A stretch of 64,000 bases of DNA from assembly GCF_027595985.1 (NCBI RefSeq), contig NC_073311.1:43698539-43762538 (forward strand), in the 5' to 3' direction. A program made the translations under genes and the position numbers. This DNA comes from Sorex araneus (taxonomy: Eukaryota; Chordata; Mammalia; Eulipotyphla; Soricidae). The notes below the pieces were generated by a model, which did no database searches, was not told the DNA's origin, and was given only the letters and a program-made list of their open reading frames with translations. How positions within the stretch are numbered: position 1 is the stretch's first letter; each line of letters begins with the position of its first letter. Positions 11,273 to 22,882 of this stretch are shown piece by piece.

Positions 11273-11472
11273 TGTTTGGGGCTTGGGGTCAACCTGACAG
11301 TGCTGAGGGGCTATTCCTAGGTAGTCACAGAAGTGTTTTTGTTCGGGGGCTACACCTGGCAAAGCTCAGGGGATACTCCTGGCAGTGCTGGGGGACCCTA
11401 CGGGATGGTGGGGATCAAACCCCATTCTCGGCATGCAGTGCAGGCATACTACATGCTATTGCTCAGCCTGAA
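11273..11472 (-). mobile_element. SOR SINE, diverged
   Basis: Reverse: cctggcaaagctcaggggat, gctgggggaccctacgggat, ending gctattgctcagcctg. The first 70 bases repeat the SINE tail motif, suggesting two overlapping copies. Confidence 0.75.
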
Positions 11473-11479
11473 GAACAGG

Positions 11480-11580
11480 TATGATCGGTGATGGTGCTCT
11501 GGGGACCATACATGGGGTGGGGATTCAAAGCGGGTTCAGCCACCTGGAAGGCAGTACCGCCTATATTATCTCTCCAAACT
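11480..11580 (-). mobile_element. SOR SINE fragment
   Basis: ggtgctctggggaccatacatg ... ctggaaggcagtaccgcc ... ttatctctccaaac; truncated reverse copy abutting the previous one. Confidence 0.6.
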
Positions 11581-11689
11581 GAAACGACTGTTTACGAACA
11601 GGTAGAATATTTACTACTAACTGAAAATAGCATAGGGTCAGGGTAAAACGCACAACCAAAGCAGATGAGCTTTACATTCCCTGTATTAT

Positions 11690-11800
11690 TTAATACTCAT
11701 TACCTGTGTATGAGAAATGAATTTTCTTTTTCAGATGAGGGAATGAAACTCAGATCAAAGTGACTTGATAATGGTTTTCCTGCGAACCTGTAGCAGAACT
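11690..11800 (+). repeat. MIR-like ancient SINE
   Basis: ttatttaatactcattacct followed by cagatgagggaatgaaactc resembles the MIR core (count of matches by eye only). Confidence 0.55.
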
Positions 11801-11862
11801 GGGGATTACCTGGATTGGGGATTACCTGAACTGGGGATTATCTGAACACGGGTCAGAACATG

Positions 11863-12012
11863 TGTGTGCTGGGGAGAGAGTACAAGTGTTAAGGCATTGC
11901 CGTGTGTGTGGTGACCCTGGTTCAATCCCCAGCACCACATATGATTCTCTGGGCAAAGTCAGGTGTGAGCCTGGAGCAATGCCAGGTGGGGTCCTACCCC
12001 TCCAAAACAAAC
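11863..12012 (+). mobile_element. SOR SINE (short form), diverged
   Basis: gctggggagagagtacaagt head, gtgaccctggttcaatcccc B-box region, ggtgtgagcctggagcaatg; tail aaaacaaacac. Confidence 0.8.
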
Positions 12013-12014
12013 AC

Positions 12015-12725
12015 AAAATCAGAACACACGTGCTTCTTACTACAAGCCCTCACTGTGAAGTCGGGTGAGTGACTCAAAATGGGAGACCAACAAAGACTTA
12101 TAAGCCTAGTAAAAACATTAAAAAAAATTTTTTTTAAAAAAACAAACTCAGGGATTGTTAAGGAGCTCAGTCTACCTGGACACAGATCCTAAACTAGGAG
12201 GGACAAGAAAGCACAGTGAAGAAAAGTGCGGACTCCAGAGACGGTGCCTGGGCTGGCCCAGCTCTACTCGAGCAACCTGACTCAGATTCCCACGACACGG
12301 CTGAATCACGACACCAAACACTGCGCAGGACTGCAGAGAGAACAGTACGGGTGGACAGATGGACAGCATTAAGGATTCTTTTAGCAGAGAGTTGACGTCC
12401 ACAAATATTACCTGGTATTACAAGTTGACATCTAAGTGAAACTTAAACTTAAATCTCGCAAATTTTTTGTTATTGTTATTTCCTGTTTTCTAAGGTGTGC
12501 TCCTTAGGCAGGTAGGAAGGGGAATCCTGGTGACAGATTTTTGGAGATGGGGAAACTGAGGCACCACCCTGAGAAAGGTGAAACTTTCATAAAAGGAGAC
12601 ATGTTAAGAGGAACTAAAGGTCCTGATAAGAATATGAAAAGAGCCAATTCGAGTGGCTGGTATAGGACTGGCTACCGAGGTCAGAAAAGCTACGATTAAT
12701 TTTATAGGAGCATTTCTTTCTTTCT
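12015..12725. other. NUP37 intron 6, unrecognised stretch
   Basis: No exon and no clear repeat except a short MIR-like string (gatggggaaactgaggcacc near 12545) and an A/T run at 12117-12145. Confidence 0.5.
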
Positions 12726-12727
12726 TG

Positions 12728-12822
12728 ATTTTTAATTTTTTGCTTTTGGGCCACACCCATGATGCTTAGGGCTTACTCCTTGCTCTATGCTGGGGGATCA
12801 TATGGGGTGCTGACGATCATTT
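12728..12822 (-). mobile_element. SOR SINE, truncated
   Basis: ttttgggccacacccatgat ... gggggatcatatggggtgct; the tRNA-like head is missing. Confidence 0.75.
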
Positions 12823-12896
12823 GAGTTATTTCAATCAATTTTTCACATACAGCCAACATGCAATGAAAAGCAGTTATTTCTTTTGGCCCCAAAGCC

Positions 12897-12927
<31 letters not shown>

Positions 12928-13234
12928 CGCCAAAGAACCAAAACCCCAAGAATTTCAGCAACATAAAGACCCAAAAAGTCAATGTTGTAAAGACCTCTTG
13001 GGGGTGAGGGTGGGGGTCGGTCACCCACATCTCAATGAGAGGTGTGCAAGTCCTTTCTTCTACTTTATGGCACAATTTCCATTTTAGAGCCATGCACATC
13101 TCAAACTGCTGGGAGAATGGGGGAAGCCCATATTCTCCCTTGAACAATGTGTATCTCTTCCCTCATAATTCTCAAAGTAGAACTATTTTATGAAGGAAAA
13201 AACTGTGCTCAATAGTGATGACAGGTGGATGAAT

Positions 13235-13395
13235 GGACGGCAGAAGCGATACTCCTGTGGATACGCTGGATGAAGTGGACTGCGCTGATCCCCATGTGGT
13301 CCCCTGAACCCTCCAGGAGTGATCCCTGAGCACAGAGTCAGAAGAAAGCCTCGATCAACATCGAGCGTGGCCAAAAAAGGCCCCAAACAAACAAA
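13235..13395 (+). mobile_element. SOR SINE, diverged
   Basis: ccatgtggtcccctgaaccctccaggagtgatccctgagc, read in pieces, then an aaaaggccccaaacaaac tail. The head is degraded. Confidence 0.65.
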
Positions 13396-13504
13396 GATAG
13401 AATAAAATTTAAGTTTAGGAACTGCTGATCTATTAGGGATATTTTTTCTTTAGACTTCCTGTGAATCATAAACCGTAGTAGACAGTGAATCTCTGGAAGG
13501 AATA

Positions 13505-13700
13505 TCAGACTGGGTTAAACCTATGTGACCTACAGCAAATTACTTATCTTTCGGTGCTTTAGTTTCTCATCTAAAATGTGGATAAAATCCTATTAAGTTT
13601 GGAGTATTTGATGAGAATTAAATGAGAAAATATTTAAAGGACTAGTACAATATCTAATGCTAAGAGAGCAGTAAGCAAATACTTGTTACCTCTCTTCAGT
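13505..13700 (-). repeat. MIR ancient SINE
   Basis: The plus strand shows the reverse MIR pattern: tatgtgacctacagcaaatt, tagtttctcatctaaaatgt, gagaattaaatgagaaaata, then gagagcagtaagcaaata. Confidence 0.8.
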
Positions 13701-13789
13701 TAGTAACTTTTCTCCTGGGGTCAGAGATGGTCTAAGTCTCAATTCTTTGGATGAATATTATCTTATGCCTGTTATTATTAAAGTCCTAG

Positions 13790-14568
13790 AAATTGAGCAT
13801 CCAGATTACCCAGTAAGACCACTTCTGGGAATATATCGTGTGGGTGCAAAAAAGCACAGTCAAGAGGACAGCTGCACCTGTATGTTCACCACAGCACTGT
13901 TCACAGTAACCAGAATCTGGAAACAACCCGAGGGCCCAAGAACAGATGACTGGTTAAAGAAACCATGGTACATCTACACAATGGAATATTATGCAGCTGT
14001 TAGGAAAGATGAAGTCATGAAATTTGCTTATAAGTGGATGGACATGAAGAGTATAATGCTAAGTGAAATGAGTCAAAAGAGAGGAAAAGACATAGAATGA
14101 CTGCACTCATTTGTGGAATATAAACTAACATGAGACTAACACCCAAGGACAGTAGACACACGGGACAGGAGGATCGCTCCACAGTTTGGAAGCCTGTCTC
14201 ATGAGCCGGGGGAAAAGGCAGTTGGGATGAAGAAGGGGCCACTAAGCCAGTGATGGTTGGAGGATCGATCGCTCGGTATGGGAGATGTGTGCTGAAAGTA
14301 GACTTAAGGACCAAACATGATGGCTTCTTCTTATCTGTACTTCAGACCATGATGTTCAAAAGTAGAGAGACAGAGAATAAGAAGGAAGGTGCCTGCCACA
14401 GAGGCAGAGGATGCATGGGGTGGAAGTGGCGGGAACGATACTGGGGACATTGGTGGTGGAAAATATACACTGGTGAAGGGATGGGAGTTGGATCATTTTA
14501 TGACTGAAACTCAATCGTGAAAGCTTTGTAACTGTATCTCACGCTGATTCAATTAAAAATAAAGACAC
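13790..14568 (+). mobile_element. L1 3' end (ORF2 C terminus + 3' UTR), 5'-truncated
   Basis: The frame ending at 14100 encodes the L1 ORF2 terminal region (ACTALFTVTRIWKQP-like, then WYIYTMEYYAAVRKDEVM and IMLSEMSQKRG). It is followed by the shrew L1 3' UTR (ggagatgtgtgctgaaagta, ggaaaatatacactggtgaa) and the tail gattcaattaaaaataaaga. Antisense to NUP37. Confidence 0.9.
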
Positions 14569-14655
14569 TGGAGGTAGAATTGATGCTGAAACAGACTATG
14601 TCTAAAACTCAACTACGAATAACTATAAATCATAGTGCTTTAATTAAAAAATTAG
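14569..14655 (+). mobile_element. Second L1 tail fragment
   Basis: ctaaaactcaactacgaataactataaatcatagtgctttaatt, in pieces, matches the tail of the older L1 subfamily at 20485-20575 and 36180-36215. The L1 before it probably inserted next to or into this older copy. Confidence 0.5.
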
Positions 14656-14699
14656 TGTTTATTTAATGTTCATAAACATCCATTTTAACAAAGCAAGGA

Positions 14700-14800
14700 C
14701 AAGAAGACAGTGACTGAGAGAGGTTAAGTAACTTGCCAGAGACAACATAGCTAGTGAATGGAGGAACTGGAACAGACTCCAAATAGTGCATCTCTTTGTT
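14700..14800 (+). repeat. MIR ancient SINE
   Basis: Clear MIR core: gagagaggttaagtaacttg, catagctagtgaatggagga, ctggaacagactcca. Confidence 0.9.
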
Positions 14801-14879
14801 AATTTTCCCTATTTTAGGTTTTTGAGTTCAGCAGTGGCATAAGGAAACATATTTTAAGATTCATCTAGTGGCCAAGAAA

Positions 14880-15075
14880 TAACCAAGGGATCAGAGGCAG
14901 ATGCCTTGCATGTATAAGGACTCAGTTTGAAACCTACCACGTGGTCCCGAGAGCACTTGAAGGTGTGGCCTCAGTACCTCTGGGTCCAAGCAGTGAACTG
15001 TCTGAGCTGGTTGACCAAGTTGCACTGGACCTGGTTTTGAGTTTCCAGAACACTTCCTGGAAGCCTGCCTCCCCA
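14880..15075 (+). mobile_element. Degenerate SOR SINE
   Basis: ggcagatgccttgcatgtat, cctaccacgtggtcccgaga, cagtacctctgggtccaagc; strongly diverged. Confidence 0.45.
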
Positions 15076-15266
15076 ACATAAGATTGTCTGATTAAAGTAG
15101 GTTGGATATGACATAATATAGATACATAGAATCTAATTCTTTTAGTGCCAATTAAAGTCTCTAAGGTGGAAAAAGTCACTGATTTCTCTTCTCTATGCAT
15201 GTATGTAGTATACATGTAAATATCTTTTCAGCTTGATAAAAGACAGATAAAGTTATAATTAACAAC

Positions 15267-15357
15267 CTTAAAAGATTCCTCAGGATGCCAGCATACACTC
15301 ATTCCAGGTGAATGAAGAACAAAATGAGCAGTCTGTATACCTTCCAAGTTCCAAATC
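15267..15357 (-). CDS. NUP37: NUP37 exon 6
   Basis: 91 nt. G completes Arg150, then residues 151-180 include IWNLEGIQTAHFVLHSPG and VCWHPEESFK. It carries the WD end (CRIWNL) of the best-conserved WD repeat, which begins in the previous exon. Acceptor ...cttttattag, donor AAG|gttgtt (a weaker donor, lacking A at +4). A 5'-truncated L1 lies about 140 nt upstream of the acceptor on the opposite strand. Confidence 0.96.
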
Positions 15358-15494
15358 CTAATAAAAGAATAGGATAAGAAATCAGACATTCTAATATATT
15401 GCAAAAAGTGAGAAATTTCATCAGTTTATTCAAGGCAATTACAAGACTAATAGACAACATATATAAAATAATCCACTTAGAAAATGGGCAAATA

Positions 15495-16156
15495 TTAAAG
15501 AAACTTGGTACATCTACACAATGGAATACTATGCAGCTGTTAGAAAAGATGAAGTCATGAAATTTGCATAAAAGTATATTGACATGGAGAGCATCATGCT
15601 AAGTGAAATGAGTCGGAAGGAGAGGGACAGACATAGAAGGACTGCACTCATCTGTGGAATAAAAAGTAACATAATGGGAGACTAACACCCAAGGATAGTA
15701 GAGATAAGGGCCAAGAGGATTGCTCCATGGCTTGGAAGCTGGTCTCACATGCTGCGGGAAAAGGTAGCTCAGATAGAGAAGGGACCACCAAGTAAAGGAT
15801 GCTTGGAGGGCTCGCTCAGGATGGGAGATGCGTGCTGAAAGTAGACTATAGACTGAGCATGATGGCCACTTAATACCTGTACTGCAAACCATAACACCCA
15901 AAAGGAGAGAGAGAGTAAAAGGGAATGTCCCTGCCACAGAGGCGGGGGAGGGGGGGCAGGGTGCGTGGTGGCATAGTGGCTGGAGAGATACTGGGAACAT
16001 TGGTAGTGGAGAATGGGCACTGGTGGAGGGATAGGTACTCGATCATTGTATGACTGAAATGTAATCACAAAAAAGTCTGTAACTAACTGTACCTCATGGT
16101 GATTCATCAAGAAATTAAAAAAAACAAACCAAAACAAAAACTATAAAATTAAAAAA
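15495..16156 (+). mobile_element. L1 3' end, 5'-truncated, start of a possible transduction
   Basis: Begins ttaaagaaacttggtacatc (L1 ORF2 end), continues through the 3' UTR (ggagatgcgtgctgaaagta, gaatgggcactggtggaggg) and ends in an A-rich tail near 16110-16156. The direct repeat agaaaatgggcaaata lies just before it (15479-15494) and again at 16651-16666, not directly after the first tail. Confidence 0.9.
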
Positions 16157-16650
16157 AAGTATTGCATGTGTGTGTACGTTTGCAGAAATACCATGATAGC
16201 AAGGGATAAGTGGAAATAATAATCATTAGAAAATGGCTGGAGCGATCGCACAGTGGATAGGGCGTTTGCCTTGCATGTGGCCGACCCTGGTTCGGTTCCT
16301 TCATCCCTCTTGGAGAGCCCGGCAAGCTACCAAGAGTATCTCGCTCTCACAGCAGAGCCTGTCAAGCTACCTGTGGCGTATTCGATATACCAAAAACAGT
16401 AATGACAAGTCTCACAATGGAGATGTTACTGGTGCCCGCTTGAGCAAACTGATGAGCAACGGGATGACAGTGACAGTGACAGAAAATTGGCATCAACATA
16501 ACTTGTTCACATTTTCTATTAATAAATTTGATAGTAGCAACAAAATATTTTTCAGAAGCATCTAAAGCACAGTTCATGCACTAACATATACTCTATGCTA
16601 TCACTTATAATTTGGAAGTGTGAAAAAATCTAATAAATAGGCATAAAAAA
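16157..16650 (+). other. Likely 3'-transduced segment carried by the L1
   Basis: Non-L1 DNA between the L1's first A-rich tail and a second short A run (16644-16650) that is preceded by AATAAA (16632-16637) and followed at once by the second copy of the target repeat. It contains a long SOR SINE (16234-16482). This layout is what 3' transduction produces. Confidence 0.55.
16234..16482 (+). mobile_element. SOR SINE (long form)
   Basis: Complete: ggctggagcgatcgcacagt, ttggagagcccggcaagcta, accaaaaacagtaatgacaa, gagatgttactggtgcccgc, gatgagcaacgggatgacag. Short TSD agaaaat on both sides. Confidence 0.93.
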
Positions 16651-16904
16651 AGAAAATGGGCAAATAGTATAAAGAAGTTAATTTTTACATATAAATTGTG
16701 GAAGTCACATTTTCTCTAATTTTAACATAGCAAACTGTTAACAATCACCAAATTAAATTACTTATATGATCTTATTTTGTGGGCAGAATTTTGAAGTTTC
16801 TAGATCACCAATCAGGTTGCATTCCTATCTAAGTAGTTATCTCAGTTAATATTAATTTCTACCAGGAGTGCATGATTGTGAGTGTACAAGAGCTAGCATG
16901 CGTG

Positions 16905-16948
16905 CACACACACATACACACACACACATACACACACACACACACACT
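16905..16948. repeat. (CA)n microsatellite
   Basis: Imperfect CA repeat with CATA interruptions. Confidence 0.95.
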
Positions 16949-17109
16949 CCTGTTTTTGAAATAACATAAAAAAGGTGCTAGTATGAGAAACTGTGAATAG
17001 TACTGTAAATCACAGAACCTTAATCTTGGGAAAAAAAGCTAGTAAGTGGTGATGGGAATTTTGGGAGACAGTCATTTTCTTTTTTGTCTTTGGGGTAGAG
17101 GAAGGGGTG

Positions 17110-17270
17110 AAATGGGAGGGTTGGGTCACACCTGATGGTGCTCATGGGCTACTCCTGCCTCCGCTCACGAATGACCTCTGGCAGTCATCTGGGGACCACC
17201 TGGGGTTTGAACCATGGTAGGCCCCATGCACAGCATAAGCCTTACCTCAGGTAGGCTCTCTGGTCTCTGT
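17110..17270 (-). mobile_element. SOR SINE, diverged
   Basis: gggtcacacctgatggtgct ... tggtaggccccatgcacagc ... ctcaggtaggctctctggtc. Confidence 0.8.
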
Positions 17271-18700
17271 TGCCTATTCCTTCTGCCTTTGCATTTCTAT
17301 CCCAGGGCTATTTGCCAGTTTAAGCCTTTTCTGATTCTGTCTCACTTCCCTAGTGCTCTTTCTCATGGAGACACCATGATTGACAGCCGCCAGCTTAGAG
17401 GAGGCTGAGGGAACAGTCACCTGGTTCCCTCTCGCCTCCCATCAGTACATCCACATCCACAGTGAGAAGGAGCAATGACATGGCTTTTCCTCTGAAATTC
17501 CTTTTTCAACTCCAGAGCGGAGATCAAGACTCTGACTCCCTCAAGCACTACCCCCCACGCAGACTGCTTGATTCCCAGCTCTTGCTTACGTGTAGCCACT
17601 GTTCTGTGCCATGAGTAGTACAAAGTAGGGCAGTTAGACTGGTGAGAGAAAGAAGTTAGTGAGTGGTTGGCAAACGCGCAGAGAGTTCTAGTCCCTAAGA
17701 AAGGAAATCATTGCCAAGGAAATTGGAGAGCGGGGGATAGGGCAGGGAACAAGGAAGAGGACATGAGGGCACTGGTCACGGGTATTGGACCTTTCCAAGT
17801 TTAGAGGTGAGATAACTATTTTGTAATATCAAAACCCTAAGTTAACACTACGGTAAGCACATGACCCGAACTTCAGTGACTTAAACAAAAATTTGCTAAG
17901 GAGGTGGCGTGGGACCTTGGATCACTGGTGTCGGACAGTGAAAACCAAATAATGGTTACTTTGTAAATCACAGGGGGAGAAAAGCTGCAGGAGAAAATTC
18001 TCTTGGAATTTTGCTTAGAGTAACTGATTTGGAGGTGCAATGGAGCTGGGTTTAGTGAGACTGGCTCACTGTCACTTTCAGAGAAATGATGCCTTATCAT
18101 TTCTGGGAAAAGTCACAGGCTCAAATTACTGTTTGTTAGGTGTTCATGTTCAAAGGTCAAAGGTTGATGTGACAAAAAGAGGTTTATTCATGGGCAAGCA
18201 ACCCGAGAAGCTGGTGGGTTCATGTCCCCAAGCCTAAACCATCTTGCCTGAATAGGTTTATGAGGAAAGAACAGGGTAGGCTACAGACCCAGGAGTGGGT
18301 GTCAGAAAGACCAGGTCAGTCTCTTCATCTCTCCTGAGACACACTCGGAACAAAGCAGGAGTTAGGGAAGGGTAAACTGAGACCAAACTGTCCTTACTGT
18401 AAGATTTGGGCAATGGCATTCATCCTTGTCTAAGGTTGAACTTTGGCCCTATTTCATGAACAGAAAATCCAACTGCGCGTGAAATAAAATACTTGACTGG
18501 AATTTAGCGATCAACAAATACCAGATAAATTCTCTCAACAGAGAAAAAAGATGAATGATCTTGCCATGAACTAGAGAATCTTGTATAATTAGCATATAAA
18601 AAGGTGGTCAGAGTACATAATTTACTATGTAGATTAATTTATTACTAAGATATTTTAACAATGAAACAGATTGAGTTTTCTGGGGGAAAAAATATCACGA
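17271..18700. other. NUP37 intron 5, no recognisable feature
   Basis: Moderate GC, no exon, no clear SINE or L1. Open frames on both strands here have no similarity I recognise. Confidence 0.5.
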
Positions 18701-18704
18701 ATTC

Positions 18705-18795
18705 ACTGGACCCAGGAATGTGACTCAGTGGTAGAGTTAATGAGCAGTGGTAGCACTTACTGAGGGGAGGGGGGGCCTGGTGCTACAACTCTGTG
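18705..18795 (+). mobile_element. tRNA-Ala-like (ID-like) SINE fragment
   Basis: aggaatgtgactcagtggtagag resembles the A-box half of tRNA-Ala-derived SINEs (gtgtagctcagtggtagag). The B-box half is degraded. Confidence 0.4.
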
Positions 18796-19141
18796 TACTA
18801 GCACAGTGTCCCCCAAGGCACATAATGACAGCATAGAGGAAAAGATAAGGGGAAAGGAAACTCAGTCACTGCAGTGCTCTGGGGCTTTTCCTTCCAGGTT
18901 TTATCATTCATGTTATAGGGGACTAAGAAACTATTTCAATAAACTTGAGGAGTGTATCTTTAAGTCTAGGCAAAATTTATTTCAAAGGAAGCAGACATAT
19001 TTATTGGACAATACTATGATTCTGAGCTAAACTGCATTATTCCAAATATTTCCCCCCCAGTGGAGATGATAGGGTCGCCAATTTTGACATTAACAGTTAC
19101 ATATGAACTAACGCAAGACCTTTTCAAAATGGTCATCTACT

Positions 19142-19285
19142 TCAGCACTTCCCAAAGTGCAGTATACAGCTGTGGCGGGACCCTGGGCCAAAGGGGGTGG
19201 GACACTATTCATTTTTATTTTCAAATTGGGATTTTATTTTTTCTAAAAAGGGGATGGTAGTCCAAATAAGTCTGAGAACCTCCGA
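19142..19285 (+). repeat. Candidate hAT-type (MER) DNA transposon relic
   Basis: cagcacttcccaaagtg at the left and tctgagaacctccg at the right resemble the inverted ends cagtggttctcaaa of hAT-Charlie MITEs. No target duplication is visible. Confidence 0.4.
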
Positions 19286-19605
19286 TGATTAAATAATTTA
19301 GAATCATACTCTTTTCACTTGTCACATCAACACTTTGTTTGCTTTTTTATTTGCTATACAAGGGAGACAAATGCAATTTAACTGAAGAGGGGAATAACAT
19401 TTCCCAAGGATTCATGTAATTATGTTTTACTCTGACAATGAATATGATGATTAATTATGACAATGGATGATTTATTTACCTATTGTTTTATGCATAATAC
19501 AGTGCTAGGGCCAAGTATATCTTTTGCCACTACTGAAAAACTAGAAACTCTGTCTTCCAAGTTCAGCGAGCCCCTGAGAGAATGGTTTAAAGGCTCTAAC
19601 CTTTT

Positions 19606-19776
19606 TTGTTTTTGTTTTTGGGTCACACCTGGCGATGCACAGGGGTTACTCCTGGCTCTTCACTCAGGAATTACCCCTGACGGTGCTCAGGGGACCATAT
19701 GGGATGCTGGGAATCGAACCCGGGTAGGCCGCGTGCAAGGCAAACGCCCTACCTGCTGTGCTATTGCTCCAGCCCC
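19606..19776 (-). mobile_element. SOR SINE (short form), young
   Basis: Near-consensus reverse copy: gggtcacacctggcgatgca to ctgtgctattgctccagccc. TSD aaaggctctaaccttt at 19589-19604 and 19777-19792, perfect. Confidence 0.97.
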
Positions 19777-20029
19777 AAAGGCTCTAACCTTTTCATCTTA
19801 TTCTAATATGCATTTGATTTTTGGTTGCTGTTATGCATAATGAATACATGTCAGAATATTTCTGTGATTTTCCCCCTTCAAGAGGAGGAAACAATAGGTA
19901 GAATAAATGGGTAAATACATATATAAAAAACATCAATGAAGCATATTTCTGTCCAACGAATAAAACTTCAGAGTATTAGTTTTAACAGTATTTTATCCTG
20001 AGCAATACCTGACACCTAAAGAAGAATAA

Positions 20030-20581
20030 GAAAATGAGGGAAGTTAGAGAAGGAAATAAATCAGGGAGGTGGGGGGAAGACAGGAAGCAAATCGGGGGGT
20101 AGGGGAGGGTAGGGCATTAAGGGGTCAAGAGGATTCAGGTGTGGGTACATGAGTGGCGTGGAGGAGTGGTATAGTTACGGATCCAGACCATGGAGTCAAC
20201 AACCTTGAGAACACGAGATCCAAACTTCAACAACCAAAGTTAAAAATGTGTCTGTCCAGGGGCTGGAGCGATAGCACAGCAGGTAGGGCATTTGCCTTGC
20301 ACGCAGCTGACCCGGGTTCGATCCCCAGCATCCCATATGGTCCCCCAAGCACCGCCAGGAGTAATTCCTGAGTGCAAAGCTAGGAGTAACCCCTAAGCAT
20401 CGCTGGGTGTGACCCCCCCCAAAAAAAATGTGTCTGTCCGGGTGGCAAGCTGCAGGGGTGGAGAGGGTGGGCGGGAGGGAGCATGGGGACACAGTGGTGG
20501 GATTGGTGCCGAACACTGTACATCTAAAACTCAACTGTGAATACCTTTGCAAATCATGGTGCTTTAATAAAATAAAATAAA
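20030..20581 (+). mobile_element. L1 3' UTR (older subfamily) split by a SINE
   Basis: G-rich 3' UTR then tctaaaactcaactgtgaat and catggtgctttaataaaata tail. The same tail type occurs at 36180-36215. A SOR SINE is inserted at 20258-20423. Confidence 0.75.
20258..20423 (+). mobile_element. SOR SINE (short form), young
   Basis: aggggctggagcgatagcac to ctgggtgtgaccccccccaa. TSD aaaaatgtgtctgtcc at 20242-20257 and 20424-20439, perfect over 16 nt. Confidence 0.97.
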
Positions 20582-20989
20582 AACTGGGAAAAATGAGGAC
20601 ACTGGTTCAGATTATGTCACACAGGACTAGGACAAAATATGGCTTATAATTATATGCCTGGTAAATAGTATTGGTGGTTACATAATCCAAGTGTTAAGTA
20701 AGCAAATACAATAAATTGTACTGAAATGAGTTATTATGCTGAATTAGCTACAGATGATACAGTCTTAGTTTCCCCTTTGATAGGTTCCATAGTCAAGCGT
20801 CTCTTAAATCCTTTTGTGTAATTCGACTCACTTCACTGTGTTTTCACTACATGGCTTATTGAGTTCAAGTTAGTTCTATGAGACAAAGACACATTAATCT
20901 TTCATAAATTCTTATAGTATCTTACACAAAAGAATAAGCACAGCTCAGAACACACTGAAGTAGAATAACATCCAAATCAACAAACATTA

Positions 20990-21500
20990 TTTTCAAAATG
21001 CTACAAGTTTTTTGTAATTCCTTCCAGCCACTTCTCCTTGTTCCCTCATAAAAGTGCTAATTAATTCTGACTTCTACATCATAGCTTACTTTTGCCTGTT
21101 TTGAACACCATAAAAATGGAGTCCAAGTGTGTATTTTCTTGTCCGGGCACAATCAGATTTTGTGAAGTTTACCAAACATTACTGCTTATTGCTGCCCTTT
21201 AAAAAATTTTCATTACTGTACACAGTATTTTAGTAATTAAGTAAACCCATTCCACTGTGTAAAGACATTGAGTTGTTCCCAATTGTTGGTCATTACCAAG
21301 AATGCCACTATAAATATTCTGGCACCTGTATCTCAGTGAACACTCACCTTGCCTCAATGCCAGCCTTTCTCCCCCATTCAGCTGTGAACCAGCTAGACCA
21401 TAGCTTATAAACATGTTCAATATTACCAGGCATCATCACATAGATTTTCAGAATGGTCATAGTTCATTTTTTTTCAGATTTTTAAAACTAATCAACTGAA
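20990..21500 (-). mobile_element. Old L1 fragment
   Basis: Plus-strand text such as cccattccactgtgtaaaga, cattgagttgttcccaattg and tgccactataaatattctgg is the reverse of the ancient mammalian L1 3' region. Diverged. Confidence 0.55.
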
Positions 21501-21582
21501 AAAGTCTTAACTTCTTCTGTCAAATTTCCTGACAAAAGCAATCATTTCTTTGAATAGCATAAGGTGTTGATGCTCTAGTTGC

Positions 21583-21733
21583 TCTGGAGAGATAGTATAG
21601 TGGGTTGGGTGCTGCCTTGCATGCCGTCAACCTGCATTCGATCCCTGGCATCCTACCTGGCAACCTAAGAAGCACAGCCAGGAGTAAGCCCTGAGCATCA
21701 CTGTGCGGCCCTGAAACAAAAACGCAAAACCCC
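21583..21733 (+). mobile_element. SOR SINE (short form), diverged
   Basis: ctggagagatagtatagtgg, tgccttgcatgccgtcaacc, agccaggagtaagccctgag; tail gaaacaaaaacgcaaaaccc. Confidence 0.85.
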
Positions 21734-21849
21734 AAATTCTCATATCGTTCATTTCTTGCATTATTATGTATGTATGCATGATAGATGTTTTCAAATGGTA
21801 AGGACCAGAATGTATATTATGTATAGTGACAGCTTTCTTTTTCCAAGGC

Positions 21850-22008
21850 AGGAGTTCTGAGCCACACCCACCGGTGCTCAGGAGTTATTCCTGGCTCTGT
21901 GCTTACAGAACCACATGTAATGCCAGTGATTTGAACTAGATTTATGGCTGGCACAGCAACAAGCCAGACAAGTGCCTTACCTCCTGTACCATCTCTCCAC
22001 CCTTAGTG
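21850..22008 (-). mobile_element. SOR SINE, diverged
   Basis: gccacacccaccggtgctca, gttattcctggctctgtgct, acaagtgccttacctcctgt, ccatctctccaccc. Confidence 0.8.
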
Positions 22009-22606
22009 AAAGTTGTCTTAATTCACCTTCTTCTAATAGACTCTTTGTAGAAGAGATGGGAACAAAAGAATATTTCCTAATAGGGTACATGTGCACTTGC
22101 TGGAGGTTTACTAAAAGGGAAAGAGTGGTCTTTGGTCAGCAAATCACTGCTTGTAATTGACAGAAATTCCCGTTTATTAGTGTAATTATATAATTAGTAT
22201 TACATATACATATATATGCACAGAACACTAATGTGAAAGAGCTGTTATAAGAAATTAAGTTGATGGAAACTAAATACCTACATTAAAAAAAACCACTATT
22301 AAATTAGGCATGTATGCGAGTTACACAAGATTAAGAAACAAAAAATAATATAAGTTGAGCTATATGAATGAGGGATGGTGATCAAGTATTTTACCCGTTG
22401 GCGTGATTTTAAGGATATTAAGGATGTTAATATTAAGGATGTAGTTGATGCGGAAAAAAAAAAAAAAAGAGGTCTGGCACCTATTAACTCATAACCAGGG
22501 CAGAAAATGTCTTGGCCTAACACAAAAACAGCAATACGGAAAAATTTCATAGGAGGTATATATTAAAGCAAGACAAAAAGACTTACAAAGATTATTCCCC
22601 GAGCTT

Positions 22607-22608
<2 letters not shown>

Positions 22609-22695
<87 letters not shown>
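22609..22695. repeat. (GT)n(GA)n compound microsatellite
   Basis: About 18 GT units followed directly by about 25 GA units. A reverse SOR relic follows at 22696-22882. Confidence 0.97.
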
Positions 22696-22699
<4 letters not shown>

Positions 22700-22882
22700 T
22701 GGCCATCCACAGCTAGAGGATGGAATGCTGCCTGGGCCCAATGGTGTGGGGGATTACCGTGGCCACCAGGTGATGCGTGGGGGCCTCCAGAAGTGCACCT
22801 AGCAATGCTCAGAGGACCATGGGGTGCTGGGGACTGCAAGGCATATGGCATATGTCTTAACCTGCACTATTTCTCTGGCCCC
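22696..22882 (-). mobile_element. SOR SINE, diverged
   Basis: gtgatgcgtgggggcctcca, agcaatgctcagaggaccat, ggggtgctggggactgcaag, tatttctctggcccc. Confidence 0.7.

Noticed and set aside
13747-14100. 117-codon frame that looks like a real protein
   Set aside because: It is the C-terminal end of L1 ORF2 in a truncated copy, not a host gene.
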